Origin: JAAZPG01 sp012797375
GTDB lineage: Bacteria > Acidobacteriota > Aminicenantia > Aminicenantales > UBA4085
Assembly (NCBI GenBank): GCA_937868205.1
Contig: CALMMC010000123.1
Location: forward strand, 1 to 20,020
Length of the DNA stretch: 20,020 bases
Reading direction: 5' to 3'
The notes below the pieces were generated by a model. It saw only the letters and a list, made by a program, of their open reading frames with translations. It was not told where the DNA came from and ran no database searches. Shown one piece after another: positions 12,662 through 19,427 of the stretch (within the stretch, counting starts at the first letter, position 1; each line of letters opens with the position of its first letter). A program made the translations under genes and the position numbers.

Positions 12662-13894
12662 CTATTCGCCGATGTGAATCTGGTGCTTCACCTTGTCGAA
12701 GACATCCAGCACCCGGTCGAGCTGGGCGTCGGTGTGGGTGGCCATGTAACTGGTCCGGAGACAGGAAAACTCCGGCGTGACCGCCGGCGGCAGGGCGACA
12801 TTGGCGTAGATGCCCTCGTCGAAGAAGACCTTCCAAGCCTTGAGGGCCTTGAACTGGTCGCCGATGACGATGGGGATGATGGGCGTTTCGCTCGGGCCGA
12901 TGTTGTAGCCCATCGCCCGCAGCTCGGTCCGCATCCGCTTCCCGTTGGCTTCCAGGCGGGCGACCCGGTCGGGCTCCTCCCGGAGGACGTCGAGGCAGGC
13001 CAGGACGGCGGCCACGTTGGCCGGCGGCAGGCTGGCGCTGAAAATGAACGGCCGGGAGAACATCTGGATCCAGGCCACGGCTTCCTTCGGGCCGGCGATG
13101 AATCCGCCGACGGAAGCGAAGGACTTGCTGAACGTTCCCATGACCAGGTCGACGTCCTTTTCCATCCCGAAATGGGCTCCCGTCCCCCGTCCGTTGCCGA
13201 GGACGCCCAGGGCGTGGGCGTCGTCGCAGAAGAGGCGGGCGCCGTGGGCCTTGCAGACGCGGACGATCTCGGGCAAGGGGGCGATGTCGCCGCCCATGCT
13301 GTACACGCCGTCGATGATGACGAGCTTGCTCGGCTCGGGCGGAAGGGTTTTCAGGATCTTGTCGAGGTCGGCGGCGTCGTTGTGCTTGAAATAGCGGATG
13401 TGGACGCCTTTCTGGACCTTGGCCATCCGGACGCCGTCGACGATGCTGGCATGGACGTCCTTGTCGGTGATGATGATATCGTCGTGGTCCATGATCGCCG
13501 GGATGGACCCCAGGTTGACCTGGAAGCCCGTGCTGTAGACCAGGGCGGCCTCCTGACCGACGTAATCGGCCAGCTTTTCCTCGAGCTCGATGTGCATGTG
13601 GAGCGTGCCGTTGAGAAACCGGGACCCGGTGCAGCTCGTGCCGTACTTGCGGACGGCCTCGGCCGCGGCTTCCTTGACCTTCGGATGAACCGTCAGGCCG
13701 AGGTAGTTGTTGGAGCCGATCATGATGTAGTGCTTGCCGTCGATGATCGCTTCCGGTCCCTCGGCCTGGTCGATCGGAATGAAAAAGGGAAAGAGCCCGG
13801 CGGCCATGGCCGCCCGCGGCGTCATCGGATATCCGTATTTCGGAGCGCTTTCCGGGTTGGAGTAGAAGTCCCGGCATTTCTCAAAAAGATCCAT
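12662..13894 (-). CDS. Alpha-oxoamine synthase, serine palmitoyltransferase-like (KBL/BioF family)
   Basis: A 410-residue PLP enzyme of the class that condenses an amino acid with an acyl-CoA: KBL, BioF, ALAS or SPT. Visible features: MIGSNNYLGLTVHPKVKEAA, YGTSCTGSRFLNGTLHMHIE, FCDDAHALGVLG (the Asp that pairs with the PLP ring nitrogen), and GTFSKSFASVGGFIAG with the PLP Lys. The long N-terminal lead with a FPFFIPI segment and an EAIIDGK strand, and the RFLNGT and MATHT wording, resemble the serine palmitoyltransferases of Bacteroidetes more than KBL or BioF. No biotin, threonine or haem gene is nearby. The sphingolipid role is therefore inferred, and KBL stays possible. GAGAGG lies 7 nt before ATG 13892-13894, and a promoter lies at 13972-14000. 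Confidence 0.85.
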   Translation of the reverse strand: MDLFEKCRDFYSNPESAPKYGYPMTPRAAMAAGLFPFFIPIDQAEGPEAIIDGKHYIMIGSNNYLGLTVHPKVKEAAAEAVRKYGTSCTGSRFLNGTLHMHIELEEKLADYVGQEAALVYSTGFQVNLGSIPAIMDHDDIIITDKDVHASIVDGVRMAKVQKGVHIRYFKHNDAADLDKILKTLPPEPSKLVIIDGVYSMGGDIAPLPEIVRVCKAHGARLFCDDAHALGVLGNGRGTGAHFGMEKDVDLVMGTFSKSFASVGGFIAGPKEAVAWIQMFSRPFIFSASLPPANVAAVLACLDVLREEPDRVARLEANGKRMRTELRAMGYNIGPSETPIIPIVIGDQFKALKAWKVFFDEGIYANVALPPAVTPEFSCLRTSYMATHTDAQLDRVLDVFDKVKHQIHIGE

Positions 13895-13971
13895 GTCATC
13901 CTCTCTCTTTCTCTATTTCCTATCGAGCGAAGAACAAGTGGTGATGGAGCTTCTGCTTAAAACGAGTAGGA

Positions 13972-14000
13972 TTTATAAACCATATGGCCGGACTTGTCAA
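13972..14000 (-). promoter_or_regulatory. Promoter of the SPT-like gene
   Basis: TTGACA (14000-13995), a 17-bp spacer and TATAAA (13977-13972), nearly consensus, giving a leader of about 70 nt. It starts 27 nt after the metK stop. No terminator hairpin is seen between, so some read-through from metK is likely. Confidence 0.65.
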
Positions 14001-14026
14001 TTTTTGTCGCTTTTCCCTCCGTTTTC

Positions 14027-15121
14027 TCAGGCTTCCCAGGGCAGCCCCGGCTTCCCGAAATGGCCGTAGTTGGTGGTCCGGCCGTAAATCGGACGCAGAA
14101 GGTCGAGCCGCTCGATGATGGCCGCCGGGCGGAAGTCGAAATTCTTCCCCACGAAAGCAGTGGCCGCGGCGTTGTCGCCCGTGCCGAACGTCTCGACGAA
14201 CACGGAAAGCGGCTTGGCCTCGCCGATGGCATAGGAAACCTGGATTTCCGCCTTCCGGGCCAGCCCCTGCTTGACGACCTGGCGGGCGATGAACCGGCAG
14301 AAATAAGCCGCCGAGCGGTCCACCTTGCTGGGATCCTTGCCGCTGAACGCCCCGCCGCCGTGGCGGGCGGCGCCGCCGTACGTGTCGCAGATGATCTTGC
14401 GCCCCGTGACGCCGCAATCGGCCGAGGGGCCGCCCAAGACGAAGCTTCCCGTCGGATTGACGAAAAGGCTGATCTTCTCGTTCCACCAGGAATTGAGGAC
14501 CCGGGGGCCGAGCCGTTCGGCGACATAGGCCTGGATGCCGTCCCGGCTCATCCCGGCCCGGTGCTGGGCCGAGACCAGGACCGTCGTGACGGCTTCCGGC
14601 CGGCCGTTTTCGTAGCGGACCGTGACCTGGGTTTTCCCGTCGGGCCGAAGCCACGGCTCGCGGCCGCTCTTGCGGTCCTCGGCCATCCCCTCGGCCAGGC
14701 GATGGGCCAAGAGGATGGGAAGCGGCATCATCTCCGGGGTCTCGTCGGTCGCGTACCCGAACATGATGCCCTGGTCTCCGGCGCCTTGCTCGGCGGCATT
14801 GACGCCTTGGGCGATTTCCCCGGACTGGCGGCTCAACAAGGAGCGGACGGCGACGGACTCGGCGGAAAAGGGCTCGGAGGAGTCCGTATAGCCGATCCGG
14901 GTGATCGTCTCCCGGGTGATTTTCTCGTAATCCGGATCGGCCGCCGTGGTGATTTCCCCGGCCAGGACGACTTGGCCGTCCTTGCACAGGACCTCGCAGG
15001 CCACGCGGCTGCGCTTGTCCCCCGCCAGGCAGGCGTCCAGGATGCCGTCGGCGATGGCATCGCAGACCTTGTCCGGATGTCCCTCGCAGATGGATTCCGA
15101 AGTGAACTCATACATCGACAT
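14027..15121 (-). CDS. metK: S-adenosylmethionine synthetase
   Basis: A 364-residue MetK, a little shorter than the 380-400 usual. It makes SAM from methionine and ATP. Signatures: FTSESICEGHPDKVCDAIAD (methionine and ATP site, start of the N-terminal domain), GAGDQGIMFGYATDETPEMM (central signature) and GGGAFSGKDPSKVDRSAAY (P-loop-like GGGAFSGKDP). The conserved Asp and Lys residues in these motifs are present, and the cytosolic tetramer form is expected. The start is ATG 15119-15121, with GGAG 7 nt upstream; a second ATG two codons on is also possible. The gene stands alone behind a SAM-I-type riboswitch that can mask this ribosome-binding site, so it should be repressed by its own product. 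Confidence 0.96.
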   Translation of the reverse strand: MSMYEFTSESICEGHPDKVCDAIADGILDACLAGDKRSRVACEVLCKDGQVVLAGEITTAADPDYEKITRETITRIGYTDSSEPFSAESVAVRSLLSRQSGEIAQGVNAAEQGAGDQGIMFGYATDETPEMMPLPILLAHRLAEGMAEDRKSGREPWLRPDGKTQVTVRYENGRPEAVTTVLVSAQHRAGMSRDGIQAYVAERLGPRVLNSWWNEKISLFVNPTGSFVLGGPSADCGVTGRKIICDTYGGAARHGGGAFSGKDPSKVDRSAAYFCRFIARQVVKQGLARKAEIQVSYAIGEAKPLSVFVETFGTGDNAAATAFVGKNFDFRPAAIIERLDLLRPIYGRTTNYGHFGKPGLPWEA

Positions 15122-15171
15122 GATGCGTCTCCTTTCGCGCTTACGAGCGCAAACGTCATACGCATCAGGAG
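15119..15171 (-). promoter_or_regulatory. Ribosome-binding-site sequestering stem of the metK riboswitch
   Basis: TGATGCGT (15167-15160) is perfectly complementary to ACGCATCA (15128-15121), the bases between the GGAG and the start that run into the ATG. A small GCGC-tcgtaa-GCGC hairpin stacks inside. The same left arm, extended as CTCCTGATGC (15171-15162), is also perfectly complementary to the 5' strand of the aptamer (15330-15321). The two pairings exclude each other. Confidence 0.65.
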
Positions 15172-15233
15172 GGGTGAATTCGCCCGCGGCGGAAAACCGC
15201 GGTGAGAGACTTTGATTTTGGAAGCCGCCTTCC

Positions 15234-15332
15234 ACACATCCTCGCCGCCGCGGGGCGGCGAGTAAGCACCTTGGTGTCTCTCCAAACCAGGTTGCCGCAC
15301 CCGGCGGACAAGCCGGGTGGCTCCTGATGCAC
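15234..15332 (-). promoter_or_regulatory. SAM-I-type (S-box) riboswitch aptamer upstream of metK
   Basis: Read on the minus strand, four helices appear in S-box order. P1 is GTGCATC (15332-15326) with GATGTGT (15240-15234), seven pairs including three G-U. P2 is CACCCGGC (15319-15312) with GCCGGGTG (15305-15298). P3 is CCTGGT (15291-15286) with ACCAAGG (15275-15269), one bulge. P4 is the GC-rich hairpin at 15262-15241. The conserved CGGCAACC (15297-15290) and AAGGTGCT (15272-15265) sit at the expected places, and ATCAGGAG after P1 parallels the ATCAAGAG of S-boxes. Together with metK downstream this makes the identification firm. P2 is GC-rich and compact, so a SAM-I/IV variant cannot be excluded. 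Confidence 0.85.
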
Positions 15333-15337
15333 CCCGC

Positions 15338-15366
15338 ATTAAAGCAAAAGCCGGCCCCCCTGTCAA
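15338..15366 (-). promoter_or_regulatory. Promoter of metK
   Basis: TTGACA (15366-15361), a 17-bp spacer and TTTAAT (15343-15338). The predicted start, about 15331, coincides with the first bases of riboswitch helix P1, so the RNA begins directly with the aptamer. Confidence 0.7.
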
Positions 15367-15379
15367 CCGGTTGTGCTAG

Positions 15380-15582
15380 TTCACTACATGGTGGACGCCT
15401 CCTATGGGATGCGGGATTGTTTTTTCCGGCAGCACAGCTCATGGGGTGTTAGATAGCCCGGGGGTTGATGGGTCCGGTCGGCTCGTTCGATATGCCTGTT
15501 CGACTCCGGACATAAGGGCGCATTCCCCTTCCAGTGATATCCCCGGCGGAAGCCCGAGCCCGGAAAGGCGGACCGGCTTAAA
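15380..15582. other. Intergenic stretch between the metK promoter and the enolase-like gene
   Basis: No gene or clear terminator is recognised. On the minus strand AGGAGG is followed 8 nt later by ATG TAG TGA (15390-15382), a start-stop minimal frame, probably by chance. The codon pattern on either strand is unlike that of the neighbouring genes. Confidence 0.3.
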
Positions 15583-18072
15583 TTAAAGAAAGGCCCCCGG
15601 CCCGGCCGTCCCGGCGAAGATCGGCTCATAGAAGAGCCGGCGGGCTTCCGGGTAGTTGTCGAAGCTCATTCCGATCTTCTTGTTCCAAGCCAGGCCGTGA
15701 TTCCGGTAGACGAGCCAGGGAGGCAGCCCGTCCCTCAAGGCCACGGCCTTGATCAGAAGCTGGCTGAGAGTCAGGGCCACGTCGCCGCCGATCATCCGCT
15801 TGAAGCCCGCTTCCGCCTCGTAGGCGTCCCACTCCGCGTCCGCGAACGGACGGAGGACGCCCTTGGCCCTTGCCCGCTCGGCGTCCATGGCCATGATCAG
15901 GCGCTCGATCTCGAAAACGTCGCCGATGGAGCCGAGCGGCCGGCCGGCCAAGCCCAGCCTTTCGGCCGCTTCCCGGACGAGGGGCGCGCCCTCCTCCGGA
16001 CCCTTGAGGATGGTCTCGTTTTCGCCGCGCGACAGGCCGCCCGGAATGGGCGAGATGATTTCCAGCCCGTTGGAGAGGCGCATGGCGGCCATCAATCCGT
16101 ATTTCCCCGCCCCCAGGGTGGAGGGATATGCGGCGATGGAGACGATCTTCACGTCCGGTCCGACTCCGGGCGTGATCGCGGCCCCGGTCCGCCATTCCTC
16201 GGCCGATTTCTGCATCTGGTAATACAAGCCGGCCCGGTTGGCCAGGAAGATCCCGCCCAGCTTGGCCAGGACCACCCGGCCCCGGGGCCGGAACGAGCCG
16301 GCCAGGGTGGCCGTGACTTCCAGCGGATCGGGAATCGTGTCCGGCTGGGTGGACCGGTGGGAAATGACGGTGTTGCGCCCGGCGCTGTGGAAGACCTCCA
16401 TGTACATCCAAGCCTGGGAGAAGGAGCCGACCTGGTTGAGCTTGATCAGCCCGGCGTTGCAGACGTTCTCCTTCAAGGCCTCGTAGGCGACGGACGGGTT
16501 GGTCACGACATTGTCGTCGCCAATGATCAGCAGCCGGTCGCCGAGCTTTTCGGTCAGCTTCCGCCAGAACTTCCACTCGCTCACCGGAGCGGCGAAGGGA
16601 TCCTCGAAGGCCAGCTGGTGGGTCCACTTGTAAAACAGTTCGACGTAGCGGTCGCAAAGCTCGTCGCCGCTCATCCTCCGGCCCTGCCAGGAGTAAAGAT
16701 GCGTTTCGGGGTCGAACATGTTGTCGGCGTCGGCCGCGTTGTCGAGGCCCAGGAACATATTTTCGCCGTAGCGGTATTCGCGCTTGATCCCGGCCTTGGC
16801 CGCGGCCGCCATCAGCAGGTCGATGGCCGCCTCGTCGCCGCCGCCGTAGCCGTTGAACGAGCATCCGCCCTCGTTTTCCCGGCCGCCGCCGGAGACGCCC
16901 TCCCGGGCGAGGATCTCGGCCACGATCTGGCTCTGGAGCGACGGCAGAACCCGGAGCGTGCCGAAGAATCCCCGGCGGGCGGGCTCCTCCGTTTCCCGGG
17001 GGAAAAGGATGATCCACTTTTCCTGGCCGACCAGGTCGGGCGAGGTGTTGCCCTTGTTGCCCTCGGCATCGACGTATTCGGTGTGCTTGCCCGCCTGGAT
17101 CGCGTTGTGGGCCCCCTCGGGCAGATAAACGGCGATCCCTTTGAACCGGGGATCGCTCCCGCCGTAAACGGCGGAGTTGCGCACTTCTCCGACGAGCCGC
17201 TCGTAATTCGATTTCGCCCGGGCGTCGACCGCCTCGCGGCCGGCGTCGGCTTTCAGGGTGCCGGCCGCGGCCCGGGCGGCCAGGTCAGCCTCGATTTTTT
17301 TCTTCTCCCGGTACCGGTACAGGGCGTTGTTGTCCTGATGGCGGCCCAGGAAAGCGATGATCCCCAGGGCGAGGATTCGCGGAGTGATGAAGGCCAGGGC
17401 GCCGCCGGTTTCCCGGCCGCCGATCCGGGCGGCGACCGCCAAACCGAAGAGGGCGAGGCCCGACAGGCCGGCCACATAAGCCATGGCCAGGTCGAACCGG
17501 GAGCCCGCGGCGGCGACGTTGAGAGCCGGCGTGCCGTTGAGCCGGTAATTCAATCCGTCCTTGATGACAGCCGGGTGGCGGCCCGACGGCCCGAGAAGAA
17601 ACATGCGAGCCAGTTCCTTATAATAGGCGGCCGTATCGGTCCGGAACCGGACCGTGCCGTCGGCTTTCTTCTCGACCAGCCGGGCGCCGATCGTCGCTTG
17701 GAGGGTCCGCTCCAGGTTGTACGTCCGGGCCGCCTCCAGGACATGAAGGGCATGGTGGCCGCCCAGCATGAAATAGGCGAAGGCGACGCCGAGGAGGACC
17801 GATCCGCCGAATTCGACAACGAACCCGGGAATCGAGGCGGACATTCTCTCGGAGATTTCGGGATAGAACAGGCTGGTGAGGACCTGGACGTGGAGGGCGA
17901 CGGCGAAGTATCCCCATTTCACGAATTCCGAGGTGGACCAGGCGGCCGGAAACGGCCCCTCGCGCCAGCTTCGGGGCATCAGGACGGCTATGAACCGTTC
18001 CGAAAAACGGGGCCGCCCGCCGGCGCGGCTCCTCGGTTCCAAGCGGATGAATGGCGAATGCGAGTGCTTCAT
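15583..18072 (-). CDS. Membrane-anchored enolase homologue with barrel and cap domains in permuted order
   Basis: About 829 residues from ATG 18070-18072 (GGAGG 11 nt upstream); an in-frame ATG at 18097-18099 gives 838, and the numbering here follows the longer form. Residues 62-80, 92-113, 205-225 and 233-252 are hydrophobic and predict four TM segments, with the basic N-terminus and the rest in the cytoplasm. Residues 330-640 match the enolase barrel: QE (E360), NEGG (E410), LDNAA (D453), FEDPF (E499), IGDDNVVTN (D528), LIKLNQVG (K553), SHRS (580-583) and LAK (K613). These are all the usual metal and catalytic residues, except the His of the NGGxHA loop, which is lost. Residues 650-800 resemble the enolase N-terminal cap: a beta region, PGGLSRG like PSGASTG, then GGDVALTLSQLLIKA before LVYR. 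The cap therefore follows the barrel. Enolase interconverts 2-phosphoglycerate and PEP; the real substrate here is unknown. Confidence 0.75.
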   Translation of the reverse strand: MKHSHSPFIRLEPRSRAGGRPRFSERFIAVLMPRSWREGPFPAAWSTSEFVKWGYFAVALHVQVLTSLFYPEISERMSASIPGFVVEFGGSVLLGVAFAYFMLGGHHALHVLEAARTYNLERTLQATIGARLVEKKADGTVRFRTDTAAYYKELARMFLLGPSGRHPAVIKDGLNYRLNGTPALNVAAAGSRFDLAMAYVAGLSGLALFGLAVAARIGGRETGGALAFITPRILALGIIAFLGRHQDNNALYRYREKKKIEADLAARAAAGTLKADAGREAVDARAKSNYERLVGEVRNSAVYGGSDPRFKGIAVYLPEGAHNAIQAGKHTEYVDAEGNKGNTSPDLVGQEKWIILFPRETEEPARRGFFGTLRVLPSLQSQIVAEILAREGVSGGGRENEGGCSFNGYGGGDEAAIDLLMAAAAKAGIKREYRYGENMFLGLDNAADADNMFDPETHLYSWQGRRMSGDELCDRYVELFYKWTHQLAFEDPFAAPVSEWKFWRKLTEKLGDRLLIIGDDNVVTNPSVAYEALKENVCNAGLIKLNQVGSFSQAWMYMEVFHSAGRNTVISHRSTQPDTIPDPLEVTATLAGSFRPRGRVVLAKLGGIFLANRAGLYYQMQKSAEEWRTGAAITPGVGPDVKIVSIAAYPSTLGAGKYGLMAAMRLSNGLEIISPIPGGLSRGENETILKGPEEGAPLVREAAERLGLAGRPLGSIGDVFEIERLIMAMDAERARAKGVLRPFADAEWDAYEAEAGFKRMIGGDVALTLSQLLIKAVALRDGLPPWLVYRNHGLAWNKKIGMSFDNYPEARRLFYEPIFAGTAGPGAFL

Positions 18073-18178
18073 TTTACGTCCATCCTCCCCCCGGATCATG
18101 CGGCCGGGAGGGCAAGAGACGATCGCCGCGGCCGCGCAAATCCATGAAAGATCCCTTTTCCGGAATCCTCAAATCCCA

Positions 18179-18195
18179 GTCTCTTCATGAGAGAC
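18179..18195 (-). promoter_or_regulatory. Hairpin in the leader of the enolase-like gene
   Basis: GTCTCT-catga-AGAGAC is a perfect 6-bp stem within a leader of about 140 nt. Further purine-rich segments follow it. I cannot match the leader to any known riboswitch class. Confidence 0.35.
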
Positions 18196-18220
18196 CATCC
18201 TGCTTCACGAGATGGGCCAA

Positions 18221-18249
18221 AGATACTCCCGGGGTCCGGAAAATGTCAA
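18221..18249 (-). promoter_or_regulatory. Promoter of the enolase-like gene
   Basis: TTGACA (18249-18244), a 17-bp spacer and GTATCT (18226-18221) on the minus strand. The leader to the start codon would be about 140 nt. Confidence 0.55.
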
Positions 18250-18509
18250 CGCCGGAAGCCGGGATCAAGAAGCGGGAAAAAACGGCCCGGGATTGGATTT
18301 ATGGATGGACGGCCGAAGCGAAGGGGGTCCGGATGAAAAGGAAAGGATCGAGGGCGGATCGGGGCTCTCTCCCCCATCCCTCGGGCGGCGGACCGGGCCG
18401 CCCCGCGGGATCATGGATCAAGGGCCCGGCGCGGCGGGGCTGATTTTGCGTTTCAAGGCCCGCCCGCGGGATCATGGATCAAGGGGCGGATGGAAGAGAG
18501 GGAGCGGCT
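18250..18509. other. Non-coding stretch with a 22-bp direct repeat
   Basis: The 22-bp sequence at 18403-18424 recurs exactly at 18464-18485, 61 bp apart. Both copies contain GATCATGGATC, itself nearly symmetrical. They lie downstream of the lipoprotein gene and upstream of the enolase-like promoter. A 66-codon + frame (ATG 18243) has weak codon bias and no ribosome-binding site, so it is not called. Confidence 0.5.
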
Positions 18510-18887
18510 TCAGTCGTACGCGAATTCGTACTTCGACTTGGAAAAGTCAATCTTTTCCCGCAGCTTGCCGTCCTCGTCCCAGAACAGGACCTCGAAGGCG
18601 GCCGTCTCGCCCGCTTCCAGCGTCGTGTCGTCGCAATAGTTCCAGTTATAAGCCAGGATGTTGCCCGCCGCGTCCCGGATGTAAATCTTCACCCGGGTGT
18701 ACATGGCCTTTCCGCCGCCCTGGTTCTGAATGCGTCCCGTGACGCGGAACATCGACACGCTGACGTCGAGGTTCAAGCCCTCGATCAAAACGATCTTGGG
18801 AACCGGATCCGGCTTGCAGCCGACGGAAGCCCACGCCACAATCATGACAAGAATCGCCGCGGCGGCGATGAAGACCGGTCTTCTCAT
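18510..18887 (-). CDS. Small lipoprotein with an FxLYD-like beta domain
   Basis: A 125-residue protein from ATG 18885-18887, chosen because GGGAGGAGAC directly precedes it. The signal peptide is basic then hydrophobic (FIAAAAILVMIVAWA), ending in the lipobox SVGC, so lipid attachment at that Cys is expected. The mature part has the pattern of an FxLYD-type immunoglobulin-like domain: VTGRIQNQGG, then alternating strands with VKIYIRDAAGNIL, and LEAGETAAFEVLFWDEDGK. Such domains are found in secreted and cell-envelope proteins and have no enzymatic role. It is monocistronic, with a possible promoter at 18916-18944. Function unknown. Confidence 0.75.
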   Translation of the reverse strand: MRRPVFIAAAAILVMIVAWASVGCKPDPVPKIVLIEGLNLDVSVSMFRVTGRIQNQGGGKAMYTRVKIYIRDAAGNILAYNWNYCDDTTLEAGETAAFEVLFWDEDGKLREKIDFSKSKYEFAYD

Positions 18888-18915
18888 GTCTCCTCCCGGG
18901 ACATTCATGAGGCCT

Positions 18916-18944
18916 ATCATCGGCCAGGAGCGTTTCGAAGTCAA
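18916..18944 (-). promoter_or_regulatory. Possible promoter of the lipoprotein gene
   Basis: TTGACT (18944-18939), 17 bp, GATGAT (18921-18916); TGATAG at 19 bp is an alternative. This is a moderate match only. Confidence 0.4.
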
Positions 18945-19028
18945 GGAGCGGGGGGGGCGCATACAAACAATCCGCTCAATGGGAACGAAAATCCTGACAA
19001 TCGGGGAGTTAAGGAATATAACGACAGA

Positions 19029-19085
19029 TGACCCGTATAGGACTTGAACCTATAACCCGCGGATTAAGAGTCCGCTGCTCTACCA
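19029..19085 (-). tRNA. tRNA-Lys(CTT), 3' portion only: attachment-site remnant
   Basis: On the minus strand the sequence from TGGTAGAGC onward is a normal tRNA-Lys. The anticodon arm is GCGGA-CTCTTAA-TCCGC with anticodon CTT, the T-arm is ATAGG-TTCAAGT-CCTAT, and the 3' acceptor strand is ACGGGTC with discriminator A and no CCA. The 5' acceptor strand (GACCCGT expected) and the 5' D-stem are missing and replaced by the end of an integrase gene. This is the displaced 3' tRNA fragment expected at one end of an element integrated into tRNA-Lys. The restored full tRNA should lie at the other end, beyond the window. Confidence 0.8.
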
Positions 19086-19087
19086 TT

Positions 19088-19427
19088 CTAATTCGCTGAT
19101 AATCCTTCGGTTAAAATGAAATCCCCTGGCCGTTTGGACACGGTGGGGACAAAATCAGATCCTCGGAGGGATCTTTGCCCGAGGACGCGGACCGCCTTCT
19201 TCTTCTGTTCTGCGTTGGAATGGGTGTACCGCTGCGTTGTGACAACGCTCTGATGTCCGAGAAGGTCTTTTACTGTGATAAGGTCAAATCCAGCTTCAAT
19301 GAGGCGACTCGCAAAGGTATGTCTCAAGTCGTGGAACCGGAGACCTCTAATCTCAGCTCTCCTGGTAGCAGCTTTGAACCCAGTTTTGACATCCACCATC
19401 GGCTTGCCGCTCTTTGGATTCAAGAAC
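19088..19427 (-). pseudogene. Tyrosine integrase, C-terminal remnant
   Basis: About 113 residues of a phage-type site-specific recombinase. Box II is HDLRHTFASRLIEAG (HxxR), followed by VKDLLGHQSVVTTQRYTH, with the second His and the nucleophilic Tyr. The N-terminal half, including the first catalytic Arg and the arm-binding domain, is gone: homology stops at FLNPKSGKP, exactly where IS3-type end sequence begins (19428). The stop codon (19088-19090) falls 2 nt before the tRNA-Lys fragment, the usual position of an integrase next to its attachment site. It cannot be active as it stands. Confidence 0.85.

Noticed and set aside
15382..15404. AGGAGG followed by ATG TAG TGA on the minus strand as a regulatory minimal frame
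   Set aside because: It lies upstream of the metK promoter and outside the predicted metK transcript, so it is most simply chance.
15420..15520. tRNA-like fragments (an AGCTCA D-arm-like string and GTTCGACTC T-loop-like string)
   Set aside because: No acceptor stem or anticodon arm can be folded between them, and the spacing is wrong for a tRNA.
15697..18147. Long + frame opposite the enolase-like gene
   Set aside because: It is the antisense shadow of a gene with clear enolase motifs. Its translation is low-complexity and has no family features.
18073..18215. Fluoride riboswitch before the enolase-like gene
   Set aside because: The gene type made it attractive, but the conserved fluoride aptamer blocks and their pseudoknot partners are absent.
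18243..18443. 66-codon + frame beginning MSTPEAGIKKREK
   Set aside because: There is no ribosome-binding site, third-base bias is weak, the ATG lies inside the -35 box of the divergent promoter, and part of it is the 22-bp repeat.
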